Made by a program: the position numbers and the translations under genes. From Rhizobium indicum (GTDB lineage: Bacteria; Pseudomonadota; Alphaproteobacteria; Rhizobiales; Rhizobiaceae): 64,000 bases of DNA. Below the pieces are notes generated by a model that was given only the letters and a program-made list of their open reading frames with translations, searched no databases and had not been told where the DNA came from. Location: the NCBI RefSeq assembly GCF_005862305.2, contig NZ_CP054023.1:62001-126000 (forward strand), written 5' to 3'. Shown one piece after another: positions 16,647 through 25,361 of the stretch. Position 1 is the stretch's first letter. Each line of letters begins with the position of its first letter.

Positions 16647-18266
16647 TTACTGCTTCACGTAGATCGCGTCGTAATTGATGACGCGGGTCGGATCGATGTA
16701 GATGTTGTCAGCACCGCCCATGCGCATCGACTTGGCGACGACGCGACGTTCGTTGATGACGGGAATCCACGGCGCATCGGCCATGATATCGGTGAAGATC
16801 TTGCCCCAGGCGGCGGTGCGCTCGGCTGCCTTTGCCGGATCGGACATCGAGTCGGCGGCAACGGCGCGCTTGTCGAGGTCGGCGTTGCAATACCATGACC
16901 AGTTCCAGCCGCCCGGGACCGCGCCGGCGCAACCGAGGATCGGGCCGTAGAAGTTGGACGGATCCGGGAAGTCGGCGATCCAGGCCATGCCGCCCGACCA
17001 GATCATCGGCGCTTCGCCTTCCGTGCCGCCGGCCGCGATGACGTTTGCCTGGGCGAGCGCCCGGACTTCGGCCTTGACGCCGACGGCGGCCAGATCCTGC
17101 TGGATCGCCTGGGCGATACGCGGCTGCGGGTCGGTGTTGGTGGAGTAGAGCACGGTTTCGAAGCCGTCGGGATAACCGGCTTCGGCAAGCAGCGCCTTGG
17201 CTTTCGCCACGTCATAGGCATAGCCGGTGAAGGACTTGTCGTAGCCCGGCATCAGCGGCGGCAGCGGCTGATTGGCGGGCGTTGCGCGGCCGTTGAGGAT
17301 GCGGGTGATGCGCTCCTTGTTGATCGCCATGTTCAGCGCCTGGCGAACCTTGACGTTGTCGAATGGTTTCACCTTGGTGTTCAGCCTGATGTAGCCGGTG
17401 TGCAACTGTTCGCCGTCGACAATCATCTGCGCGCCGTCGGCCGAGTTCTTGATTTCGAGGAACTTCGCCGGCGGAATGCCGTCGCCGGCGATATCGACCT
17501 CGCCCTTCTGCAGGCGCAAGAGCGCCACCAGCGGCTCCTGGCCGACCTCGACCTTGAAGCTGTCGATATAGGGAACGCCCTTGACGAAATAATCCTTGTT
17601 GCGCTCGAAAACGAGCTGCTGGCCGATCGTCCAGTCCTTGAGGATGAAGGTTCCGGAGCCGACCGGCTTCTTGCCGAAGTCGCCGGCGGCCGCCTCGACG
17701 GCTTCCTTCGGCACGACCGAGGCGAAGTTGATCGCGAGCACGTGCAGGAAGGTGGCGTCGGGGCGCGAGAGGTTGAAGATGACGGTGCTGTCGTCAGGCG
17801 TCTCGATGCCGGAGAGCGTCGTCGTCTTGCCGCCGGTTTCATCCTCGAAGCCCTTGATGGCGCCGAAGAAGCCGGCGCCGGGCCCCTGCGTCTTCGGGTC
17901 GACGGCGCGTTCGATCGAATATTTCACGTCGGAGGCGACGAGTTCGCGGCCGTTGGAGAACTTCACGCCCTTGTGCAGCTTGAAGGTATAGGTCAAGCCG
18001 TCGGGTGAAACGGTGAAGCTCTCGGCAAGCGAGGGAACCGGGTTCGGCGTGCCGGGCGCATAGTCCATCAGGCGGGAATAGAGGCTCTTGATCATCGACC
18101 AGTTGACCCAGTCGTAGCCGATCGCCGGGTCGAGCGTGGTGATGTCGTCCTTGTAGGTGACGACGATATCGCCGCCCTGCTTGGGCGTTTCCTGCGCCAT
18201 GACGGATAATGGGGCGAGCGCCACCATCGTTGCCATGGTCGTCTGTTGCAGCCAGCGTTTGAACAT
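16647..18266 (-). CDS. Periplasmic solute-binding protein, SBP_bac_5 family (amide operon)
   Basis: A 539-residue protein with signal peptide MFKRWLQQTTMATMVALAPL..SVMA, cut before QETPKQG. The frame is open to 18341, but the ATG at 18266 has GGGGA 6 nt upstream and begins the signal peptide. Family marks: YTFKLHKGVKFSNGRELVASDV near residue 95, VRQALNMAINKERI near 310 and WIPVINERRVVAKS near the end. The ligand is unknown; the operon context (AmiC, AmiR, formamidase) suggests an amide or amidated compound. Confidence 0.9.
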   Translation of the reverse strand: MFKRWLQQTTMATMVALAPLSVMAQETPKQGGDIVVTYKDDITTLDPAIGYDWVNWSMIKSLYSRLMDYAPGTPNPVPSLAESFTVSPDGLTYTFKLHKGVKFSNGRELVASDVKYSIERAVDPKTQGPGAGFFGAIKGFEDETGGKTTTLSGIETPDDSTVIFNLSRPDATFLHVLAINFASVVPKEAVEAAAGDFGKKPVGSGTFILKDWTIGQQLVFERNKDYFVKGVPYIDSFKVEVGQEPLVALLRLQKGEVDIAGDGIPPAKFLEIKNSADGAQMIVDGEQLHTGYIRLNTKVKPFDNVKVRQALNMAINKERITRILNGRATPANQPLPPLMPGYDKSFTGYAYDVAKAKALLAEAGYPDGFETVLYSTNTDPQPRIAQAIQQDLAAVGVKAEVRALAQANVIAAGGTEGEAPMIWSGGMAWIADFPDPSNFYGPILGCAGAVPGGWNWSWYCNADLDKRAVAADSMSDPAKAAERTAAWGKIFTDIMADAPWIPVINERRVVAKSMRMGGADNIYIDPTRVINYDAIYVKQ

Positions 18267-18291
18267 CTTGGTTCCCCTTCTTTGGTTGCTG

Positions 18292-19212
18292 TCAGCGTGT
18301 GCGGATGCGCGGATCGATGACCGGCGCGACGAGGTCGGCAAGCAGATTGCCGATGATGATGGCGAGCGCCGAGGTCAGCGTGACGCCCATGATGATCGGG
18401 ATGTCGACCTGCTGGATCGCCTGCCATGCGAGCTGGCCGATGCCGGGCCAGCCATAGACCGCCTCGACGACGACCACGCCACCCATGAACTGGCCGATAT
18501 CGATGCCGATCATGGCGATGATCGGCAGCACGGCGTTGGGCAGCGCATGCCGCAGAATGACGCGTTTCGAGGAAAGACCCTTGGCGCGCGCCGTGCGGAC
18601 ATAATCCTGGTTCAGCACGTCGATCATCGACGAGCGCACCATGCGGGCGTACCAGCCGGCGCCGCAGATGCCGAGCGTTACGGCCGGCAGGACGAGATGC
18701 GAGAAGCTGCCGTAGCCGCTCATCGGAAACCAGCCGAGCGTTGCCGCCAGCAGGTAGAGCAGCAGCAGGGCGACGAGAAATTGCGGTGCGGAGGTGCCGA
18801 CAAAGGAGGCCATCATCACCATCCGGTCGACGAAGCCGCCGCGGCGCACGGCAGCGATGGTGCCGAGCGTCAGGCCGAGCACCACCTCGACGAAGATGCC
18901 GGCAAGCATCAACGTCAGCGTCGCCGGCAGCCGCGCGGCAATCAGCGTCCAGACATCGGTTTTCTGCGCATAGGAGCGGCCGAGATTGCCATGCAGCAGA
19001 TTGCCGAGATAGGTGCCGAACTGGACCAGCAGCGGCTGGTCGAGGCCGAGCTCATGGCGGATGTTGGCGACCGTCTGGGCGGTGGCGCTGCGGCCGGCGA
19101 TCATGCGGGCCGGATCGGCCGGAAGGGCGTAGAGCAGCACGAAGGTGATCGCCGCGACGCCGAGCAGGATGAGCGCCGCCTGCGCCAGCCGGCGGAGCAT
19201 GAGTGATGCCAT
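18292..19212 (-). CDS. ABC transporter permease, DppB type (amide operon)
   Basis: A 306-residue inner-membrane protein: first helix ALILLGVAAITFVLLYALPADP followed by the family-typical ADPARM segment, periplasmic loop, then a BPD_transp_1 core. The ATPase-contact loop is RTARAKGLSSKRVILRHALPNA, and the protein ends in LVAPVIDPRIRTR. Pairs with the next upstream permease, whose stop codon overlaps this start by 1 nt (TGATG). Confidence 0.92.
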   Translation of the reverse strand: MASLMLRRLAQAALILLGVAAITFVLLYALPADPARMIAGRSATAQTVANIRHELGLDQPLLVQFGTYLGNLLHGNLGRSYAQKTDVWTLIAARLPATLTLMLAGIFVEVVLGLTLGTIAAVRRGGFVDRMVMMASFVGTSAPQFLVALLLLYLLAATLGWFPMSGYGSFSHLVLPAVTLGICGAGWYARMVRSSMIDVLNQDYVRTARAKGLSSKRVILRHALPNAVLPIIAMIGIDIGQFMGGVVVVEAVYGWPGIGQLAWQAIQQVDIPIIMGVTLTSALAIIIGNLLADLVAPVIDPRIRTR

Positions 19213-20060
19213 CAGCCCCTCCCGCGCTGGGTCGGGTCGAGAATGTCGCGTAGCGCGTCGCCGACCAGATTGAAGGAAAGCGCCGTCAGAAGGATGATCG
19301 CGCCGGGAATGAAGACCAGCCAGGGGGCGGCCTGGAAATAGCTTTGACTCTCGAAGATGATGTTGCCCCAGGAGGGCTGCGGCGGCTGGACGCCGACGCC
19401 GAGAAAGGAAAGTGTCGCCTCGAGCAGCACGGTGGTGGCGATGCCGAGAGTTCCCCAGACGATTGCCGTCGGCATGAGGTGCGGCAGGATATGCATGAAG
19501 AGCACGCGCATGTGGCCGGCGCCGAGCGAGCGTTCGGCCATGATGAAATCCCGCTCCACCAGGCCGCGAGTTTCGGTATAGACGATGCGGGCGACCTGCA
19601 CCCAGTTGACCAGCGCAATCACCATGGCGACGATCCAGAGGCTCGGCTTCAGCAATGCGGCGAGCACGATGGCGAGAAGCAATGCCGGAAATGCCATCAT
19701 CAGATCGGTGAAGCGCATCAGGATGTTGCCCGCCAGCCCGCGGAGATAACCGGCGACGATGCCGACGAAGAGGCCGATCGTCACCGCGATGCCATTGGCG
19801 ACAAGGCCGATGATCAGCGAGGTGCGGGCGCCGAAGAGCAGGCGCGAGAAGAGGTCGCGGCCGAGCGTGTCGGTGCCCAGCAGATAGGGACCGCCCGGCG
19901 GCAGCGGCGCGCCTTCGAGCGACAGGCCGTCAAACATCTGCTCGTCAGGACTGAACGGCGCGATCCACGGCGCTGCGATGGCGAGCCCGATGACGAGCGT
20001 GACGACGATGAGGCCGAAAAGGGCCGTCGGCTGGCGGATCATCTGTTTCAGCACATGCAT
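19212..20060 (-). CDS. ABC transporter permease, DppC type (amide operon)
   Basis: A 282-residue inner-membrane protein starting MHVLKQMIRQPTALFGLIVV. The open frame extends to 20528, but that part is a shadow of the amiR-like gene; the ATG at 20060 overlaps the amiR stop as TGATG. It contains LLGTDTLGRDLFSRLLFGART before the core and the EAA-like loop IMAERSLGAGHMRVLFMHILPH. C-terminal LVGDALRDILDPTQRG is diagnostic. Confidence 0.92.
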   Translation of the reverse strand: MHVLKQMIRQPTALFGLIVVTLVIGLAIAAPWIAPFSPDEQMFDGLSLEGAPLPPGGPYLLGTDTLGRDLFSRLLFGARTSLIIGLVANGIAVTIGLFVGIVAGYLRGLAGNILMRFTDLMMAFPALLLAIVLAALLKPSLWIVAMVIALVNWVQVARIVYTETRGLVERDFIMAERSLGAGHMRVLFMHILPHLMPTAIVWGTLGIATTVLLEATLSFLGVGVQPPQPSWGNIIFESQSYFQAAPWLVFIPGAIILLTALSFNLVGDALRDILDPTQRGRG

Positions 20061-20644
20061 CAGCCGGCCTCCGGCAGAGGTTCGGCACCCGCCAGGATGA
20101 AGGCTGATATCTGCTCCATCGGCAGGCGGCGGCGCATGGCGCAATTGCGCAGGATTGCGTAAGCGCTCTCCTCGTCGATGCCATGTGCGGCCTGCAGCTT
20201 TTCGACGGCGGCGTGAACGAGCGGCCGCAGCCGAACGCGCTCTTCGAGATATTGCAGTTTTTCCGCAGTCGCCTTGCGCTCCCGATGAAGGGAGACGGCC
20301 ATGACAAGCGCCGGATAAACGGCCGATGTGGCGATCGGCTTGGCGATGATCGCACCGGCACCCTGTCCAAGTGCCCAGGCGATGCGGCCGGGCGCTTCCG
20401 AACCAAGCAAGGCAACGACGGGGCAGGCAGGCGTTTCGCCGTGCCAGGGCAGCAGATCGTCCCAGCCCTGGTCGGCATCGACGATGACGAGATCGGGCAG
20501 TAGTGCCGCGGCCGAGAGCGGCGCCCATTGTAGCGTTGCGTGGATGCCGAGCAGGCGAAGCTGGCGGATCAGCTTTTCGGTGTTGCCGTCCTCGCGATGC
20601 AGGACCATCGCCTGCCAGCCGGTGAAATTGGGTGTCTCTCTCAT
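20060..20644 (-). CDS. amiR: AmiR-like ANTAR-domain antitermination regulator
   Basis: A 194-residue protein with a pseudo-receiver N-terminus (about residues 10-120, lacking the full phosphoacceptor set) and a C-terminal helical ANTAR region: a coiled-coil stretch AEKLQYLEERVRLRPLVHAAVEKLQ, then EESAYAILRNCAMRRRLPMEQIS. ANTAR proteins bind hairpins in leader RNA and block termination. In Pseudomonas AmiR is held by AmiC until an amide releases it. Here the gene directly follows an amiC-like gene (4-nt overlap) and precedes the importer, and an intrinsic terminator lies in the leader upstream of amiC. Confidence 0.85.
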   Translation of the reverse strand: MRETPNFTGWQAMVLHREDGNTEKLIRQLRLLGIHATLQWAPLSAAALLPDLVIVDADQGWDDLLPWHGETPACPVVALLGSEAPGRIAWALGQGAGAIIAKPIATSAVYPALVMAVSLHRERKATAEKLQYLEERVRLRPLVHAAVEKLQAAHGIDEESAYAILRNCAMRRRLPMEQISAFILAGAEPLPEAG

Positions 20645-21774
20645 GACACCACCCTTAGCCGTGGAAAGGCCAGGCGGTTGCGGCCGGTCAGATAGGGGTC
20701 GGCGGCGAGCGGCGGCCGCGAGGCGACGACATCGAAGCCGTTGTCGGCGTTGATCCGGCCGAGATGGAAGGGCAGGGCGGCATGATTGGTATCGCGGTCG
20801 ATCGAAAGCGCGCCGAACAGGGTCGGCCAGGATCGATTGTGGAGCTCGCGCCGGACGGCGTCGGGCTCGTCACCGCCGGCGGCGACGATCGCGTCGACGC
20901 AGAGCCGGACGGCCGTATAGGCGCTGGCAAAGACGCTGGAGACACGCCGCTCGGCGCCGTGACGCTCGGTGACACGGGCCTTGAAGGCGGCATTTTCCGG
21001 GGTCGCGATACTATCGAAATAGGAAGCGGCGCAAAGCTGGCCGGCGGCAGCTCCGGCGGCGATATCGTCGAGTTCGCATTCCATCAGGTCGCAGCTGACT
21101 ACCGGGCAATTTTCCGCGCGGAAGGCCGGATCGCGATCACCGAGGGCCTTGATCGCCTCCAGGAAGGCGTAGCTCGAGGGGCCGATCAGATTGTTGAGGA
21201 TGAAGCTCGGGCGGCGCTGCGCGATCTCGGCGACGATGCGTTCGACGGCTGTCTCCTCGAGCGGAAGATAGCGTTCGCCAAGCACCTCGCCGCCGGCATT
21301 GGTAATGAGTTCGCGGGCGAGCCGGTTCATCTCCCAGCCCCAGACGTAGTTGGCGCCGACGAGGTAGGGCCTTGCGCCGTAACGCGGGATCAGGTGCTCG
21401 AAAAGCGGCAGCAGATGCTGGTTCGGGCAGCCGCCGACATAGATGACGTTCTCGTTGGCCTCGAAACCTTCATAGGGGCACATGTACCAGAGCAGGCCGT
21501 CATGTTTCTCGACGAGCGGGATGACTTCCTTGCGCGCCGCAGAGGTGATCGTACCGACGATATGGCGGCAGCCGGCGCGCAGAAGATGGCGCGCGCCATC
21601 GAGATAGGCGGCAAGATCGGCATGCGGATCGAAGAAGATGGGCTCAATCGCCACCCCTTCGACGCCGGTATATTCGGCCATCGCGAAATCGGCGCCGTCG
21701 CGCGCGTCGCGTCCCATCGAGCCGTAGGGCCCGGTGGTCGAAAAGAGGATGCCGATTTTCAGCGCGTCGTTCAT
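20641..21774 (-). CDS. amiC: AmiC-like amide-sensing binding protein
   Basis: A 377-residue periplasmic-binding-fold protein without a signal peptide, so cytoplasmic like AmiC. It starts MNDALKIGILFSTTGPYGSMG and contains GTITSAARKEVIPLVEKHDG, VGGCPNQHLLPLF and VGANYVWGWEMNRLARELI, all typical of the AmiC/UrtA/FmdD branch of Leu/Ile/Val-type binding proteins. It is the first gene of the operon and is followed by the ANTAR protein with a 4-nt overlap. Predicted role: bind the amide inducer and release AmiR. The start codon is 15 nt past the leader terminator. Confidence 0.88.
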   Translation of the reverse strand: MNDALKIGILFSTTGPYGSMGRDARDGADFAMAEYTGVEGVAIEPIFFDPHADLAAYLDGARHLLRAGCRHIVGTITSAARKEVIPLVEKHDGLLWYMCPYEGFEANENVIYVGGCPNQHLLPLFEHLIPRYGARPYLVGANYVWGWEMNRLARELITNAGGEVLGERYLPLEETAVERIVAEIAQRRPSFILNNLIGPSSYAFLEAIKALGDRDPAFRAENCPVVSCDLMECELDDIAAGAAAGQLCAASYFDSIATPENAAFKARVTERHGAERRVSSVFASAYTAVRLCVDAIVAAGGDEPDAVRRELHNRSWPTLFGALSIDRDTNHAALPFHLGRINADNGFDVVASRPPLAADPYLTGRNRLAFPRLRVVS

Positions 21775-21788
21775 GAAGTGACCACATC

Positions 21789-21835
21789 AAAAACCCCACG
21801 ACGCTGATCCCATCGAGCGATGAGGCGTCATGGGG
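21789..21835 (-). terminator. Leader intrinsic terminator, predicted AmiR attenuator
   Basis: On the minus strand: CCCCATGACGC, about 20 nt of loop, GCGTCGTGGGG, then TTTTTG. The stem is 11 bp with one G-U pair (arms 21825-21835 and 21794-21804; U-run 21789-21793). It is located after the promoter at 21905-21933 and before the amiC ATG, so transcripts would stop unless antiterminated. A short GGGC/GCCC hairpin abuts its 5' arm and may be part of the alternative structure. Confidence 0.75.
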
Positions 21836-21904
21836 GGCGAAACTGCCCGGGGACTATCGAAGTCATGTAATGTGGAAGGCTCTTTGCCTAATCCGCAGGC
21901 TTGA

Positions 21905-21933
21905 GTAAAATACAGGCAGCTTATCTTTGTCAA
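21905..21933 (-). promoter_or_regulatory. Sigma70-type promoter of the amide operon
   Basis: Minus strand: TTGACA (21928-21933), 17-nt spacer, TTTTAC (21905-21910). The -35 is perfect and the spacing ideal. Transcription from about 21898 gives a leader of roughly 120 nt containing the terminator. Confidence 0.65.
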
Positions 21934-22000
21934 GTGTGCTGCGCGGCACTCGCAGCGATTTGATCTTGTTCTTTCGGTAGAGCCGCCAAAGGTCGCTCTT

Positions 22001-22585
22001 CTAGCTCAAATCATGCAGATCGGTGGTAATCGCCGGGCCGATCGAGAATTCGGAAAAGCGGACCGTCAGTCCGCTGCGCTCCGGCGTGCAGGCCGTGGGT
22101 CCGACCTCGTAGTGATCGGCAGCCGGGAAGGGGGCGAGCCGCAGCAGCGGCCAGAAGCTGCCATCGCGCGAAGCCTGGATGCGCATCGCGCCGTTGGCGA
22201 CGGTGACGCGGATGCGGAAATCTTCCAATTCCCTGAAGGGCTGAGCGACGGACCAGTCGGACTTGCCGTCGGTGACGACGGTGCTGAGGTAGGCTTCGCC
22301 GTCGGTGAACTCGACGCCTGTTTTCACCCAGCGTCTCTCGTCGATGCGCACCATCAGGCCGGCCTGGTCGTAGAGCGTGCGGAATTCGCCCCGGACGCGG
22401 ATCTGTGCGGTGAAGCTGTCGGTGGTGGGAAAGGCGAGGAAGTGGCCGCTGTCACGGGTGAAGCCGTAATGGGTCTCCCGCCAGAAATCGGTCTTCTCAT
22501 CGGTGGTCAGGGTGAGGCCGGTTTCGGTCGCCTGCCAGTGTGACGGCTCGTTCAGCCATTTGCCGTCGTTGAAATCGATGCTCAT
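22001..22585 (-). CDS. DUF1349 domain protein (concanavalin-like beta sandwich)
   Basis: A 194-residue protein beginning MSIDFNDGKWLNEPSHW. It has the DUF1349 pattern: FWRETHYGFTRDSGHFL, YDQAGLMVRIDERRWVKTGVEF and FRIRVTVANGAMRIQASRDG, a jelly-roll of concanavalin/glucanase type. No signal peptide. The ATG at 22585 follows CGGGAGAACAGG; the frame continues upstream without other support. Homologues are small regulators or carbohydrate-related proteins with no proven activity. Stands alone, divergent from the importer that follows. Confidence 0.82.
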   Translation of the reverse strand: MSIDFNDGKWLNEPSHWQATETGLTLTTDEKTDFWRETHYGFTRDSGHFLAFPTTDSFTAQIRVRGEFRTLYDQAGLMVRIDERRWVKTGVEFTDGEAYLSTVVTDGKSDWSVAQPFRELEDFRIRVTVANGAMRIQASRDGSFWPLLRLAPFPAADHYEVGPTACTPERSGLTVRFSEFSIGPAITTDLHDLS

Positions 22586-22734
22586 CCTGTTCTCCCGTTC
22601 CGTTGAAGCCTCACCGCAGTGCGATTGACTCACCTTGGCATAATGCGCGGTCTTGTTGCAGGCGGGGCGCAGCCAAAGATTGTGTGTTTTTCGGCGTCCC
22701 GGTATCCGCCGAGCGCATAATCCGTCGCTCCTGC

Positions 22735-22762
22735 TTGACAGGATCGATCCATCTCCTATTCT
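22735..22762 (+). promoter_or_regulatory. Sigma70-type promoter of the RidA/SelA-like importer operon
   Basis: TTGACA (22735-22740), 16-nt spacer, TATTCT (22757-22762). It is followed by an AT-rich leader and, after about 50 nt, GGGAG and the ATG of the binding protein at 22813. Confidence 0.6.
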
Positions 22763-22812
22763 GTTACAAAAAGATGAATTACATAATTGTGGAACTAAAC
22801 GGGAGCCTTCAC

Positions 22813-24339
22813 ATGAAAACACTGGTCGCATTCCTTCTCGGCACCGCGCTCGTCGCCCTGCCTTCGACGCTCCTTGCCCAGGAAAAGGGCGGCGTCATCA
22901 ATGTCGCGACGATCGGCGAGCCGCCGACGCTCGATCCGATGTCGTCGACGGCCGATCTCGTCGGCATCGTCACGCAGCACATTTTCGAAACGCTCTACAC
23001 CTTCGACAAGAGCTGGAACGTCACGCCGCTTCTCGCCGAAAGCCTGCCTGAGATCAGCGCCGACGGCAAAACCTATACGATCAAGCTCAGGACCGGCATC
23101 AAGTTCCACGACAATACCGACATGACCTCGGAAGATGTCGTTGCTTCGCTTGGCCGTTGGATGAAGATCGCCTCGCGCGGCAAGCAGGTGGCCGGCTTCA
23201 TCGATAAGGTCACCGCCGCCGATCCGGCGACCGTGACGATCACGCTTAAGCAGCCCTATGCGCCGCTGACTTCGCTGCTCGCCTTCAACAATTCGGCTGC
23301 GATCATCATCCCGTCCGAAAAACAGGACGAGCCGATGAAAGACTTCATCGGCACCGGCCCCTATATGCTGAAGGAGCGCAAGGCCGACCAATACATCCAG
23401 CTCGTCCGCTTCGACGGCTACAAGTCCCGCGAAGGCGACAGCAACGGTTATGGCGGCGCCCGCCACCAGTATCTCGATGAAATCCGCTTCGTGCCGGTGC
23501 CGGATCCGAACACTCGCGTCGAGGCCGCCGTTTCCGGCCAGTACGACTACGTCGACTCGATCCCGGTTGAATCCTACGACAAGCTGAAGGCCTCCACCGC
23601 CTCGCAGCCGATCATCCTGAAGCCCTTCGGTTATCCCGTCTTCGTCTTCAACACGAAGGAAGGTATTGCTGGGAATGTCGAGGTTCGCAAGGCGATCCGC
23701 CAGGCGCTCAGCATGGAAGACATGCTGGCGGCGGCTTTCGGCAGCAAGGATTTCTACGCGCTCGACGGCGCCATCTATCCCAAGACCTTTGCCTGGTCGA
23801 CAGATGCTGGCGTCGAGGGCGCCTACAACGTCGCCGATCCGGAAGGGGCGGCGGCTGCCGCCAAGAAGGCCGGCTACAACGGCGAACCGATCCGTATCCT
23901 GACCAGCCGCCAGTATGAGTTCCACTACAAGATGGCGCAGGTCGCCGCCGAATATCTGAAGCTTGCCGGCTTCACCGTCGATATGCAGGTTGTGGACTGG
24001 GCGACGCTGACGCAGCGCCGCACCGATCCGAAGCTCTGGGATATCTACATCACCCATAGCCCCTTCCTGCCGGAGCCTGCCCTGATCGGCTCGCTCTCAA
24101 CCAGCTCGCCGGGCTGGTGGGATACGCCGGCCCGCAAGGCCGCCGTCGATGCCTTCACCTCGGAAGTCGATCCGAAGAAGCGCGTGGCGCTCTGGGCCGA
24201 TGTCCAGAAGGCGATCTATGTCGACGCCCCCTTCATGAAGATCGGTGACTTCAACGCCGTTTCGGCAGAGTCGACCAAGCTTGAAGGTGTCGATCCGGCT
24301 CCGTGGCCGTATTTCTGGAATGCTTCCATCAAGAAGTAG
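22813..24339 (+). CDS. Periplasmic solute-binding protein, SBP_bac_5 family
   Basis: A 508-residue protein with signal peptide MKTLVAFLLGTALVALPSTLLA, cut before QEKGGV. The frame opens earlier, but the ATG at 22813 has GGGAG 8 nt upstream and starts the signal peptide. Family features: YTIKLRTGIKFHDNTDMTSEDV, TGPYMLKERK, VRKAIRQALSMEDM and a C-terminal APFMKIGDFNAVSA. First gene of a six-gene plus-strand operon with two permeases, RidA, a SelA-like enzyme and a fused ATPase. The ligand may be a D-amino or amino-sugar-acid compound given those enzymes; this is inference. Confidence 0.9.
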   Translation: MKTLVAFLLGTALVALPSTLLAQEKGGVINVATIGEPPTLDPMSSTADLVGIVTQHIFETLYTFDKSWNVTPLLAESLPEISADGKTYTIKLRTGIKFHDNTDMTSEDVVASLGRWMKIASRGKQVAGFIDKVTAADPATVTITLKQPYAPLTSLLAFNNSAAIIIPSEKQDEPMKDFIGTGPYMLKERKADQYIQLVRFDGYKSREGDSNGYGGARHQYLDEIRFVPVPDPNTRVEAAVSGQYDYVDSIPVESYDKLKASTASQPIILKPFGYPVFVFNTKEGIAGNVEVRKAIRQALSMEDMLAAAFGSKDFYALDGAIYPKTFAWSTDAGVEGAYNVADPEGAAAAAKKAGYNGEPIRILTSRQYEFHYKMAQVAAEYLKLAGFTVDMQVVDWATLTQRRTDPKLWDIYITHSPFLPEPALIGSLSTSSPGWWDTPARKAAVDAFTSEVDPKKRVALWADVQKAIYVDAPFMKIGDFNAVSAESTKLEGVDPAPWPYFWNASIKK

Positions 24340-24347
24340 GCATCGCC

Positions 24348-24389
24348 ACCGATACCGGCCATTCCTGGTCGGTATCGGTCTTCTTTTTT
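24348..24389 (+). terminator. Intra-operon terminator after the binding-protein gene
   Basis: ACCGATACCG, a 12-nt loop, CGGTATCGGT, then CTTCTTTTTT. A perfect 10-bp stem with a U-rich tail, 8 nt after the stop codon and 31 nt before the permease start. It is a bona fide terminator shape inside an operon, so it should give partial termination and a high ratio of binding protein to permease. Confidence 0.8.
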
Positions 24390-24419
24390 GCAGCATCTGC
24401 AAAGGTTTACCAGGCATTC

Positions 24420-25361
24420 ATGATACGCTACATCCTCCAGCGCCTGTTCGGCATGATCGTCGTGATGTTTCTCGTCGTCACGATCGTCTTCGTCATCGTG
24501 CGCGTGACGCCGGGAGATCCCGCCGCAGTGATGCTCGGGCCGGATGCGACGCCGCAGGATATTGCCGATCTCAGATCCCGGCTCGGCCTCGATCAGTCGC
24601 TCGGCCTGCAATATGTCTATTATATCGGCCAGATGCTGAGAGGTGATCTAGGCCAGTCGATCTTCCTCAACATGCCTGTCACCTCGGCCTTGCTCGACCG
24701 GGCCGAGCCGACCTTCTTCCTGACTTTGTTTTCGCTCGCCATTGCCAGCATCATCGCCCTGCCGATCGGCATCTATGCCGCCTATCGGCGCGGCTCCTTC
24801 ATTGACCAGGCGGCAACGACGCTCGCCATGTTTGCCGCCAGCATTCCGAGCTTCTGGCTCGGCCTGATCCTGATGCAGTTCTTCGCCGTCAGGCTCAACC
24901 TCTTCCCGGTCTCGGGTTATGGCGGTCCGGGCTCGACCTTTCTCGATCGGATGTATCATCTGACGCTGCCTGCCTTTGCGCTCGGCATCGTCTCCTCGGC
25001 GCTGATCCTGCGTTTCACCCGCGCGTCGATGCTCGATGTGCTTGGCGACGATTATATTCGCACGGCGCGCGCCAAGGGGCTGATCGAGCGCCGGGTCATT
25101 CTCAAGCACGCTCTGAAGAATGCGCTGATCCCGATCCTGACTGTGATCGGCCTGACGGCAGCGGTGCTGATTTCAGGCGCCGTCGTCACCGAGACCGTCT
25201 TCGGCCTGCCGGGTGTCGGCAATCTCGTCGTCTCCGCTGTTCTGCGCCGCGACTATCCCGTCATCCAGGGGGCGCTGCTCGTCATCGCCGCCCTCTACGT
25301 GCTGATCAATTTTGCGATCGACATGCTCTATCTGCTGATCGATCCGAGGGTGCGCTACTGA
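24420..25361 (+). CDS. ABC transporter permease, DppB type
   Basis: A 313-residue inner-membrane protein: MIRYILQRLFGMIVVMFLVV as first helix, RVTPGDPAAVML, and a BPD_transp_1 core with the EAA-like loop RTARAKGLIERRVILKHALK. C-terminal NFAIDMLYLLIDPRVRY. The open frame extends upstream over the terminator, so the ATG at 24420 is the only sensible start. The stop overlaps the next gene (TGATG). Confidence 0.92.
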   Translation: MIRYILQRLFGMIVVMFLVVTIVFVIVRVTPGDPAAVMLGPDATPQDIADLRSRLGLDQSLGLQYVYYIGQMLRGDLGQSIFLNMPVTSALLDRAEPTFFLTLFSLAIASIIALPIGIYAAYRRGSFIDQAATTLAMFAASIPSFWLGLILMQFFAVRLNLFPVSGYGGPGSTFLDRMYHLTLPAFALGIVSSALILRFTRASMLDVLGDDYIRTARAKGLIERRVILKHALKNALIPILTVIGLTAAVLISGAVVTETVFGLPGVGNLVVSAVLRRDYPVIQGALLVIAALYVLINFAIDMLYLLIDPRVRY

